Below are positions 1 to 7,049 of a stretch of 8,907 nt of DNA, in pieces. The stretch is from the NCBI GenBank assembly GCA_964401685.1, contig CAYNZH010000059.1, forward strand, positions 1 to 8,907, in the 5' to 3' direction. The notes under the pieces are model-generated. The model was not told the DNA's origin. It worked only from the letters and a program-made list of their open reading frames with translations, and made no database searches. The translations under genes and the position numbers were made by a program. Position 1 is the first letter of the stretch; each line of letters opens with the position of its first letter. This DNA is from DASRQK01 sp964401685. GTDB lineage: Bacteria; Bacteroidota; Bacteroidia; Sphingobacteriales; Sphingobacteriaceae.

Positions 1-510
1 GGTCGCCGGACGAAGGGTCATTTTGTTTTTGTTGAATGTTCCTTCCAGCTGAATCTCTTCTGGACTGACTTGCACCATTGCAAACTCAAAATCGGAGAGC
101 AATCCTTCGCCTCGTTCGCCTCCGCTTACATTCCGGTCTGGATCGTGCAGCATGTGCAGGTAATTGTAGGTGTCAAAAATTAAAGTCGGCCGCTGTAATG
201 CCTTCATTCTATAGGAACTTTCTCTCAAGACTGAACCAGTCTCCTGATTGAAATCACCCAGCATTGCTACTCGGTCGTCCTCAGAAAAACTAAAATAGAA
301 TGAGTATCCGCCGCCAGCGCCCGGATAAATGGTCGCAATCCACCCGTGGTCAGCGCCGACTAGGACTTGCTTGTATTCTTCCAGGGTTGCGATTAGACGG
401 CTATCGGGATCCTCCATCAGATTGGTCTCCTTTTTACAGGAGCCCAAAAAGACCAGGCAGGATACCGAAAGAATAAGTAATTTGCTAGAGATTTTATTGA
501 AGTATACCAT
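1..510 (-). CDS. DUF4302-like lipoprotein, 5' part only (runs off window)
   Basis: An open frame of 170 codons starts with ATG at 510-508 and reaches position 1 without a stop, so only the N-terminal part is present. Residues 1-25 form a lipoprotein signal: Lys at 6 and 10, a hydrophobic core (LLILSVSCLVFL), then the lipobox L-G-S-C with Cys25, followed by KKE. The mature part contains a stretch resembling the start of DUF4302 proteins (LEEYKQVLVGADHGWIATIY, then GGGYSFYFSF and DDRVAMLGDF). That family is known as Bacteroidota lipoproteins of unknown function often encoded beside SusC/SusD and zinc metallohydrolase lipoproteins. The start lies inside the end of the preceding gene (17-bp overlap) and no Shine-Dalgarno motif precedes it, so translational coupling is likely. 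It is probably outer-membrane anchored and may assist substrate capture, but the function is unknown. The family call is from memory of the motifs; the lipoprotein call is seen directly. Confidence 0.85.
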   Translation of the reverse strand, partial: MVYFNKISSKLLILSVSCLVFLGSCKKETNLMEDPDSRLIATLEEYKQVLVGADHGWIATIYPGAGGGYSFYFSFSEDDRVAMLGDFNQETGSVLRESSYRMKALQRPTLIFDTYNYLHMLHDPDRNVSGGERGEGLLSDFEFAMVQVSPEEIQLEGTFNKNKMTLRPAT

Positions 511-1840
511 AGAAGAAATTGCTTAAATTGTTCAATTCGTAAAATGCTCCGTACCGGTCTGTTGATGCTTGAGGATCACCATACCAGGCGAAATTGAAAT
601 TGTTGGCCACCAGATAGTCTAGCAAGGGGCTAATTCTGGATTGGGCTGTTTGCCCGTTTGAATTGGCGTCATTTGGGGCCCAGGAAAGAATGCTCACGTC
701 TCCTGCATCGTTCATGATTACTTCCAGATCATAATAAGCGAGGAAATATCTTTCGCTTGACGGATTGAAATATCTCATTGTGAAACGGATCAACTCGGGT
801 TCAAGAAATTCAAAGGAGAGATAGTCTATACTTCTATTGCTCCAGTCAACCATTCTGCTGTTTACTTCAGCGAGAGCCGCATTGAACTGGGGAGAGAAAG
901 CGTTGACTTCGTCCAAAGATAAAGTCAGTGTACTGTAGGGTTTGTCCGGCCCAATCTGGGTATGAAGGGGATCGGGGCCAGGCAGGGGAGAAATCCTGTT
1001 AATGGCTTCCTCAGTTAGTGCCTGCACCTGGTACAGGTCTATACCCCAAACTTGGTCAAAGTAGTTGACAACGATTTCCTCTTTCTGTCTTATTTTCACC
1101 ACTGCATCCGGGTTTGTAATGCTTTGGAGGATCTCCTCATAACCCTCGGCTCCCTCAGTCAGGAGGACGGCAACCATTTCAGCGAAATCCTCGTTGACAT
1201 CTGCCATCGAGTAGGGTGTGATAAAACCGGCATTGTTTGCAACGGCGTCTGCTACTCCATTCCAAGAGGAAGTATAGTCAGCCGGGGTGATCAGCTCGTA
1301 TTCGGCTGGAAACATCACGTTTTGATGCAGAATATGGGCAAATTCGTGGTGGATCGTTTTCAGTACACGCTTGACAATAGCCCGGTCTTCGACGGAAAAC
1401 CAGTTGGTCCGATAGATTACGACTTTAGAGCCCGCTGATGCACTGCCGACCGTTATCGTGCCATTTGCATTGTACTGTGGGCTACCTACCAAAACATATT
1501 GCCGCGGCGATAGCTTTTTGATAAATTCCTCACCCGCGATTTCAGCATACACATCGATCCAGGCTTCCTTTACCACGTTCATAAGCGGCATCACCTGCTC
1601 TTCTTTTGTGGGGACCAAGGTGTTGTTTAGGCCAAGTTCAGACCCATTCCACCGGTAGTCAACGGCAATATTGTATGGTTTTGTGAAGTTGTCATACAAC
1701 CACGCGTCCAACGGCCCTCTGGTCCAGGTATCCCCTTCCAGTCCAAGGATGGGCTTACTTAAGTCTTCATCTTTTCTACAGGAAGTGAAAACGAACAGGA
1801 AGCTCAATCCCAATAATATTATTGTATTTCTCATGTTCAT
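494..1840 (-). CDS. SusCD-associated zinc metallohydrolase lipoprotein (HExxH, TIGR04549/Peptidase_Mx1-like)
   Basis: 448 aa from the ATG at 1840. The frame is open upstream to an ATG at 1903, but that adds a polar, basic 21-residue leader lying inside the SusD gene, ahead of a complete lipoprotein signal. ATG 1834 (two codons later) is an equally possible start. Residues 4-20 are hydrophobic and end in the lipobox F-T-S-C with Cys21, followed by RKDED, which resembles a surface-export signal. The active-site motif is H165-E166-F-A-H169 within HHEFAHILHQ. An acidic motif NEDFAE (E217, E221), about 50 residues later, could supply a third zinc ligand. The catalytic region spans roughly residues 30-290. 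A Pro/Gly linker near 285-300 leads to a separate C-terminal domain (about 305-448). The family is known as import-associated metallohydrolases encoded next to SusC/SusD; the substrate is not known. It sits 8 bp after susD and overlaps the next gene, so it is almost certainly in the same operon. Confidence 0.9.
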   Translation of the reverse strand: MNMRNTIILLGLSFLFVFTSCRKDEDLSKPILGLEGDTWTRGPLDAWLYDNFTKPYNIAVDYRWNGSELGLNNTLVPTKEEQVMPLMNVVKEAWIDVYAEIAGEEFIKKLSPRQYVLVGSPQYNANGTITVGSASAGSKVVIYRTNWFSVEDRAIVKRVLKTIHHEFAHILHQNVMFPAEYELITPADYTSSWNGVADAVANNAGFITPYSMADVNEDFAEMVAVLLTEGAEGYEEILQSITNPDAVVKIRQKEEIVVNYFDQVWGIDLYQVQALTEEAINRISPLPGPDPLHTQIGPDKPYSTLTLSLDEVNAFSPQFNAALAEVNSRMVDWSNRSIDYLSFEFLEPELIRFTMRYFNPSSERYFLAYYDLEVIMNDAGDVSILSWAPNDANSNGQTAQSRISPLLDYLVANNFNFAWYGDPQASTDRYGAFYELNNLSNFFYGILQ

Positions 1841-1848
1841 ATTAAATT

Positions 1849-3309
1849 TTATCTTGGATTTAGTTGAATTCCCGACAGCACGACTTCTTCTGGAAGCTGC
1901 CATACTCTCCGCAGATCGTCAGGCGCCAAAGTAAACTCCTCACCTTCGTAGGTGCGGTGGACAACCGGGATTTTATACCTCAATATATCAAACCATCGCA
2001 ACCCTTCATGGACAAACTCCGCCCGCCTCATTTGAAGTACACTTTGTATCAATGCCTCTTTATCGTCGGCTGTATCGAAGTAGCTTTTTGCTTGGTACAA
2101 AGTGAGCGGAGAGAAATTCGCCGGGCGCTGACGCGCTTCTATGTAAGTGTTCAGATCCTTCAATGCATTTTCGTAGTCGCCGAGCTTGGTGTATGCTTCT
2201 GCTCTGCTGAGCAGAACCTCTTCAGTGGTAAACAGCGGAATCATCAGATACCCTCGACCAGTCGTTGCACTTAGGCTGGTTCTTACAAAATGCTCATTGA
2301 ATTTTCTAATATAATAGGATAGACCTCCGGTTATGTTCCATCGAAAACTATTCAAAGAGCCAACAACGGTTTGATTGACGATCCTGTCCCTTAGGTTGAC
2401 CGACATGGAGTAGCGATTGTTTTTGAATCGCCGTCCCCACCAAGAAGTCGTTTGCGCCATCAGCAAATTGGATTTTTCGCTCGCCTGTGTAAAGATCAGC
2501 TCCAATTCAGCGGTCGTGACATTCTGGTATTTTCCATTCCATGGCCGCAAATTGGGGGTGAAGCTTTCATTGGGAAACGCTAGATTTGAATGTTCAATCA
2601 CTTTTTCCGGTTGCCCTTTGAATAGGTAGAAGCGGACGGCAAATGCATGGGCTGCTCTGCGCGTGAAGTGATACTGTGGCACGGAATAGCGGCTGTCATC
2701 CAAGAGGGGAAGACCTTCAAGAAGATCCTTTTCTATCTGCTCATAGACGTATGCTACAGTATGACGTTCGTACTTCCCGAATACCACATCTTCGGGCTCG
2801 GTGACGTAGGGTACGCCGGGATCCGACGCTGCGGTCGCAGGGTCATACATTTTAGCATAAAGGCTCACTAACATAAAATGAGCATAAGCTCTCGCCACCA
2901 ATGCTTCACCTTTATATGGCAGATATCTAGTGGGGTCGCTGGCTGTTTCAGAAGCATGGAGCGCTTGATTTGCAGCTGCAATTGCTGAATATGCATTGTT
3001 CCAATAATAGTTTGGAGAATCTTGCGTCGTTGAGGGGCTGTCTTGCCAAAAGTAGGCAAAAGTGTTGACCGCATCTGATCCAGACACACCAAAATTGTCA
3101 ACCACATTATCGCTCATCGCTTCTGCCACAGGTATATAGTTTGCTGTAGGATAAGCCGAAACCAACAGTTCGCCCACCTTAGAAGGTGTATTCAACTCCG
3201 TTCGCTGATCGGGAAGGTGGTCCAGGTATTTGTCACAGGAAGCAAATGATGCAACAGCAACGATTCCTATTAGGCTCAGCGAAATTTTGTTTTTTATTCT
3301 TGCATTCAT
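1849..3309 (-). CDS. SusD/RagB-like outer-membrane substrate-binding lipoprotein
   Basis: 486 aa, the usual size for SusD-like proteins. The signal peptide is residues 1-24, with the lipobox F-A-S-C at Cys25. The mature start (CDKYLDHLPDQRTELNTPSK) is typical of SusD N-termini. Residues 101-150 (YYWNNAYSAIAAANQAL, then ALVARAYAHFMLVSLY) match the first TPR-like helices. Residues 367-390 (LSRAEAYTKLGDYENALKDL) are another TPR-like pair. The hallmark RRAEFVHEGLRWFDILRYK is at 428-446, and the C-terminus has the usual W-x-L-P-x-E ... NP ending. SusD proteins cap the SusC barrel at the cell surface and bind ligand; specificity cannot be read from this sequence. The start follows the SusC stop by 11 bp without a Shine-Dalgarno motif, as expected for co-transcription in Bacteroidota. 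The frame is intact. Confidence 0.95.
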   Translation of the reverse strand: MNARIKNKISLSLIGIVAVASFASCDKYLDHLPDQRTELNTPSKVGELLVSAYPTANYIPVAEAMSDNVVDNFGVSGSDAVNTFAYFWQDSPSTTQDSPNYYWNNAYSAIAAANQALHASETASDPTRYLPYKGEALVARAYAHFMLVSLYAKMYDPATAASDPGVPYVTEPEDVVFGKYERHTVAYVYEQIEKDLLEGLPLLDDSRYSVPQYHFTRRAAHAFAVRFYLFKGQPEKVIEHSNLAFPNESFTPNLRPWNGKYQNVTTAELELIFTQASEKSNLLMAQTTSWWGRRFKNNRYSMSVNLRDRIVNQTVVGSLNSFRWNITGGLSYYIRKFNEHFVRTSLSATTGRGYLMIPLFTTEEVLLSRAEAYTKLGDYENALKDLNTYIEARQRPANFSPLTLYQAKSYFDTADDKEALIQSVLQMRRAEFVHEGLRWFDILRYKIPVVHRTYEGEEFTLAPDDLRRVWQLPEEVVLSGIQLNPR

Positions 3310-3320
3310 GTTTTTCTGAT

Positions 3321-6300
3321 TTAAATTCCGACTCTAAGGGTTACTGTGAATTGCTTAGGCATAGGAAGCGCGACTCCTCCGGCGTTGAAAAACTCTGGAT
3401 CCTGGCCTTTCAGCATGGGATCTGCGTAGATCAACCATAGGTTTGTCGCGTTTAAGGAAATTGAGCTCGAGTTCAAGCCCATGGTGTCTGACAAGCGGTT
3501 TGGAAGGCTGTAATTAATTGCAACCGTTTTCAAACGTACAAAAGAACCGTCAGCAACCCGGACATTTGAATAGTTGTATGTATTATAAGGATAGTAACTT
3601 CCTAAATCCGCCCTTGTTCTAGGATCCATAATCGACGGGATGTTAGTCCTGTTTTCGTCTCCCGGAAGCACCCAGCGATCGAAAAATTCCTTTGGCATTG
3701 CATCCATATCCGTGTAGCCATTTTTAAAACTTGGATTTAAACGAATCTTATTTCCTGCTTGATAAGTCAAAAAGACGTTCACTCTGAAATTTTTGTAGGC
3801 CAGAATATTGGAAAGCCCGCCGGTTATAGTCGGATCCACCGACCCCTCGTAAACCAAGTTGCCAACATTGGTGCTTTGCAGATTGACATGGTGGCTCTCC
3901 GCTCCGTTTTCGTTGATGAAATACGGTGTACCATATTGAGGGTCCAGACCGCCAAACACGATAGAATACAATCCTCGCACCGCACCCCCTTCTTTCGCAC
4001 CGCCTTCAGGAATACTTAGATCATAGATTCGAGGTATATTTTTTAGGTGCTTGATCTGGTTTTCATTGTAGCCAAAGGTGAAGTTTGCATTGTAGCTAAA
4101 ATCTGCTCGCCTAATTAGGGCACCTCCCAAATTGATTTCAAGTCCTCGAGAGACCATATCCGCATAGTTTGCTTGTTTCAGCGACTGTCCACCGATTCCG
4201 GAGGTCCGAATTGTGCTGATTAGGTCAAACCCGTCACGCTTATAAGCGTCAATACTCATGTATAAACGGTTCTGCCAAAGCCCCAAATCCAAGCCAAGGT
4301 TTGTTTCGTATTGTTTTTCCCACGTGAGCTCACTGTTGGCTAGACTGCTGATCACAATTCTGGATTCTGATTCGCTCAAATAAGGTCTTAGGGTCGAGGT
4401 ATTATTGAGTACTACGGTCGAGTTTCGGGCATTCCCCATGCTAGCCGTAAGCCCGTAGGTACCTCTCAGTTTGAGATAATCAACCGCAAGTGCATTACTC
4501 ATGAATTCTTCAGAATCTATATTCCAGGCGCCGCTCAACGTCCAGGTTGGGAGCCATCTTGCGTCTCTGGATTTACCCATTCTGTTGGAGCCGTCGTAAC
4601 GCGCAGTAAGGTTGGCTACGTATTTTCCCTGCCAGGAATAGTTTGCGTTTCCAAAAAATGACACAAATCTATCCCAGTTGTAATTCATCCCATAATAATC
4701 GAAATTGCTTTCCAACGCTTGCTTGATGATCCGATAATCAACGAAAGGAACGCCTCCTTTGTCATGTTGATAGCCATAACCGTTGTTAAACGCATTTTGT
4801 CGATGTGCAAATTTGATTTCCTGTCCAACCATAACATTTACCAAATGATCTCCCTGCATTTCGTTGAATGTAAGGGTGTGACGGCCATAGTAGTTTTTCA
4901 GAAAATCGTCGTTTCTCATATAAAATCCGCCCTCGGGAAGTACGATCTGCTTGTACTGATTCGGGAAATCAGGGTCATTATACAGGTGACGGTTGCCACT
5001 AATAACACTGGAGTTGTATGCCGCACGGTACGCATTAGCCATATTGGAATGCTCAGTGATCATATGTTCTCTTGTCGTTTTAACATAGCGTATCGCACCT
5101 AGCGCGTTGTAATTGAAGCGCTCATCAAATTTATAGGATGCTTCCCCTTGAAACTTTAGATCGAGAACATTCAGTTCCAGCCAGTTATTGTTCAGCTCAT
5201 TGATAATGTTAAACGGCGCATAATTGCTCATCTGGTATTCCAACCCGTCGTCCTGGATAAAACCTTGGTAGGCTGGCAACACATCGAAGTACTCTAATCC
5301 ACCTTCTTCGGTATATGCTGTTACCGCGCGGCTCGTGTTGAGCGAATAACTGAAGGGATTGATATCAAAATCACGGGAATATTCGCCAGAAACAACGTTG
5401 TCAATTCTATTCTGGCTACCCGGGGTTTTCTGATCACGAATAGAGCCCGTGACTATAAATCCGGCCTCAAATTTGTCGGAAAGTTTGTAATCTGATCGAA
5501 GATTGGCCGTGTACCGCTTGACATTGTCTGCAATCGTCCAGCCCTTGTCGTCGTAAAAGCTCGCCGAGAAGTAATTTCGCACATGCTCAGTCCCTGAAGA
5601 TATACTTAAAGAGTGTTCCTGGACGAAGGAATTGTTGAACAAAATGTCAAACCAATCCGTGTTCGCCTGGGCGTACCTTTGTAAGAAGGCAGAGCGTCCT
5701 TCCGGTGTGTTTTCTACCATATATGTTCCAGTCTGAGGATCATAAGTGTCGATCAGCTGTGCCATTTTTGTGAAAATACCCCCTGATGACGACCCGAGCG
5801 TTGACGCATAATTCAAATGCCCTTTGCGATACAGTTCTGCATAGACAGACATCTGATCCCTGGAGTTCATAATGTTATAGGTATCGTAGGTGGGCTTCAA
5901 ATAAGAGGAAAAATTCCCGTTATAATTAACCAGAGGCTTTCCGATTCTTCCTTTTTTAGTGTTAATAACCACAACTCCATTCATTGCCCGAGCTCCGTAG
6001 AGCGCTGTTGCGGAGGCATCTTTCAGTATTTCGAAACTTTCGATGTCATCGGCATTGATACCTGCAACAGATGATCCAATCAGCGTGAGCGGATCTCCGC
6101 TGGAAAGTTGGTCGTTTGAGACGTTGACAACGTCTTCAAGTACAACGCCGTCGACGACCCACAAGGGTTTGTTTTCCCCGCTGATCGACGTCGCGCCTCT
6201 GACTCTGAATTTTGGTGCCGAGCCAAATGTGCCAGACACATTTTGGACCGAAACACCCGCGACGCGGCCTTCCAGCATGCGGCTGACATCCGTCATACCT

Positions 6301-6992
6301 TCGGTTTTGACATCCGCCCCTGAGATTGAAGTTGACGCACCGGTGAACAACTTTTTACTGATTGTTTGGTAACCCGTGTTCACAGTTACTTCCGCCAGCG
6401 TTTGCATTTCCTCTTGTGCGACAAGGTTAATTTGAGAATTGTCAGTAACATTTCTTTCTACAGTAGCGTAGCCGACCATGGAAAAAACGAGCACAGCGCC
6501 TCGTTCCGCGCGTATGCTATATCGCCCGTTTTCGTCGGTACTCGTTGCTACCGGAGTCCCTTTTACGCTAACGGTCATTCCGGCAATAGCTTCCCCATTT
6601 GCTCCTGTAACACGTCCTGAAATTGTGTTTTGACGCACTGCCGCTGAAGGCGAACTTATGCTTGTGTTTACTTTTCTTTTAATGATCACCACGCCTTGAT
6701 CAATAGAATAGGTGAGTGGTTGGTCTTTAAAGATGACATTTAAAGCCTCTTCGAGGGTTACATCCGTAAGATTGACATCAATTCTTTTTGCTTCTGCAAG
6801 CATACCCGGATTAAAGACAAAATCGACTCCCGATTGCCTACTTATTTTGTTGAATACGCTCTCGAGAGTCGCGTTTCGGTCGTTAATCGTCATTTTTTGT
6901 GCGATAGCCGCCGCAGCCACGTGGACAAAGGCGGTTATTAGAACCGCGATTATTAACTTCACACGCATGATGACTAGTTTGTTTATTTTCAT
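3321..6992 (-). CDS. SusC/RagA-like TonB-dependent transporter with N-terminal STN signalling domain
   Basis: 1223 aa, frame intact. A signal peptide (hydrophobic about 12-31) ends in a likely cleavage site A29-I-A31|Q32. An STN (secretin/TonB N-terminal) domain follows at about 33-105 (MTINDRNATLESVFNKISRQ through VVIIKRK). Next is a carboxypeptidase-regulatory-like beta-sandwich at about 122-192 (TISGRVTGANGEAIAGMTVS). The plug is at about 212-348, with the SusC hallmarks LWVVDGVVLEDV (277-288) and ILKDASATALYGARAMNGVV (322-341). The beta-barrel fills the rest, ending PKQFTVTLRVGI; a terminal Ile instead of the commoner Phe is slightly unusual. The protein imports substrate across the outer membrane using TonB energy, in complex with SusD. 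The STN domain marks a transducer-type transporter that signals to an anti-sigma factor, fitting the FecR gene 57 bp upstream. ATG 6992 was chosen; the in-frame ATG at 6968 would still leave a usable signal peptide. Confidence 0.96.
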   Translation of the reverse strand: MKINKLVIMRVKLIIAVLITAFVHVAAAAIAQKMTINDRNATLESVFNKISRQSGVDFVFNPGMLAEAKRIDVNLTDVTLEEALNVIFKDQPLTYSIDQGVVIIKRKVNTSISSPSAAVRQNTISGRVTGANGEAIAGMTVSVKGTPVATSTDENGRYSIRAERGAVLVFSMVGYATVERNVTDNSQINLVAQEEMQTLAEVTVNTGYQTISKKLFTGASTSISGADVKTEGMTDVSRMLEGRVAGVSVQNVSGTFGSAPKFRVRGATSISGENKPLWVVDGVVLEDVVNVSNDQLSSGDPLTLIGSSVAGINADDIESFEILKDASATALYGARAMNGVVVINTKKGRIGKPLVNYNGNFSSYLKPTYDTYNIMNSRDQMSVYAELYRKGHLNYASTLGSSSGGIFTKMAQLIDTYDPQTGTYMVENTPEGRSAFLQRYAQANTDWFDILFNNSFVQEHSLSISSGTEHVRNYFSASFYDDKGWTIADNVKRYTANLRSDYKLSDKFEAGFIVTGSIRDQKTPGSQNRIDNVVSGEYSRDFDINPFSYSLNTSRAVTAYTEEGGLEYFDVLPAYQGFIQDDGLEYQMSNYAPFNIINELNNNWLELNVLDLKFQGEASYKFDERFNYNALGAIRYVKTTREHMITEHSNMANAYRAAYNSSVISGNRHLYNDPDFPNQYKQIVLPEGGFYMRNDDFLKNYYGRHTLTFNEMQGDHLVNVMVGQEIKFAHRQNAFNNGYGYQHDKGGVPFVDYRIIKQALESNFDYYGMNYNWDRFVSFFGNANYSWQGKYVANLTARYDGSNRMGKSRDARWLPTWTLSGAWNIDSEEFMSNALAVDYLKLRGTYGLTASMGNARNSTVVLNNTSTLRPYLSESESRIVISSLANSELTWEKQYETNLGLDLGLWQNRLYMSIDAYKRDGFDLISTIRTSGIGGQSLKQANYADMVSRGLEINLGGALIRRADFSYNANFTFGYNENQIKHLKNIPRIYDLSIPEGGAKEGGAVRGLYSIVFGGLDPQYGTPYFINENGAESHHVNLQSTNVGNLVYEGSVDPTITGGLSNILAYKNFRVNVFLTYQAGNKIRLNPSFKNGYTDMDAMPKEFFDRWVLPGDENRTNIPSIMDPRTRADLGSYYPYNTYNYSNVRVADGSFVRLKTVAINYSLPNRLSDTMGLNSSSISLNATNLWLIYADPMLKGQDPEFFNAGGVALPMPKQFTVTLRVGI

Positions 6993-7049
6993 ACATTTGA
7001 ATTGTTAGTGTTTGTTTTATTCGGTTGATTTTTTTGATAGCAGAAATTG
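6993..7049 (-). other. Short A-rich leader between FecR and SusC genes
   Basis: These 57 bp separate the FecR stop from the SusC start. Read on the minus strand the stretch is A-rich and G-poor, with a run of seven A residues near its middle and an ACAAACACTAACAATTC segment just before the ATG. I see no stem-loop followed by a T tract, so no terminator, and no copy of the GGGTA-type element found before the FecR gene. The simplest reading is read-through from FecR into SusC, with an A-rich, Shine-Dalgarno-free initiation region as is common in Bacteroidota. A separate promoter here cannot be excluded. Confidence 0.5.

Noticed and set aside
1052..1438. 128-codon open frame on the plus strand
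   Set aside because: Lies wholly antisense to the metallohydrolase gene, has no recognisable domain and reads like a reverse shadow of its codons.
1841..1903. N-terminal extension of the metallohydrolase frame to an ATG at 1903, overlapping the SusD gene by 55 bp
   Set aside because: The added residues are polar and basic, lie inside the SusD coding end and would bury a complete lipoprotein signal peptide. The ATG at 1840 (or 1834) gives a normal lipoprotein start.
1864..2274. 136-codon open frame on the plus strand
   Set aside because: Antisense to the 3' end of the SusD-like gene; no domain, no initiation context, Cys-rich unnatural composition.
2868..3107. 79-codon open frame on the minus strand in another frame within the SusD-like gene
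   Set aside because: Frame-shifted shadow of the SusD gene with no signal peptide or domain; the SusD frame is uninterrupted.
4719..5102. 127-codon open frame on the plus strand
   Set aside because: Antisense to the beta-barrel part of the SusC-like gene, which is intact and highly typical; no independent evidence for a gene.
6043..6372. 109-codon Ser/Thr/Pro-rich open frame on the plus strand
   Set aside because: Antisense to the conserved plug region of SusC; composition follows from the opposite-strand codons.
6993..7049. Possible terminator between FecR and SusC
   Set aside because: A tract of A/T is present but there is no GC-rich stem before it, so nothing supports an intrinsic terminator.
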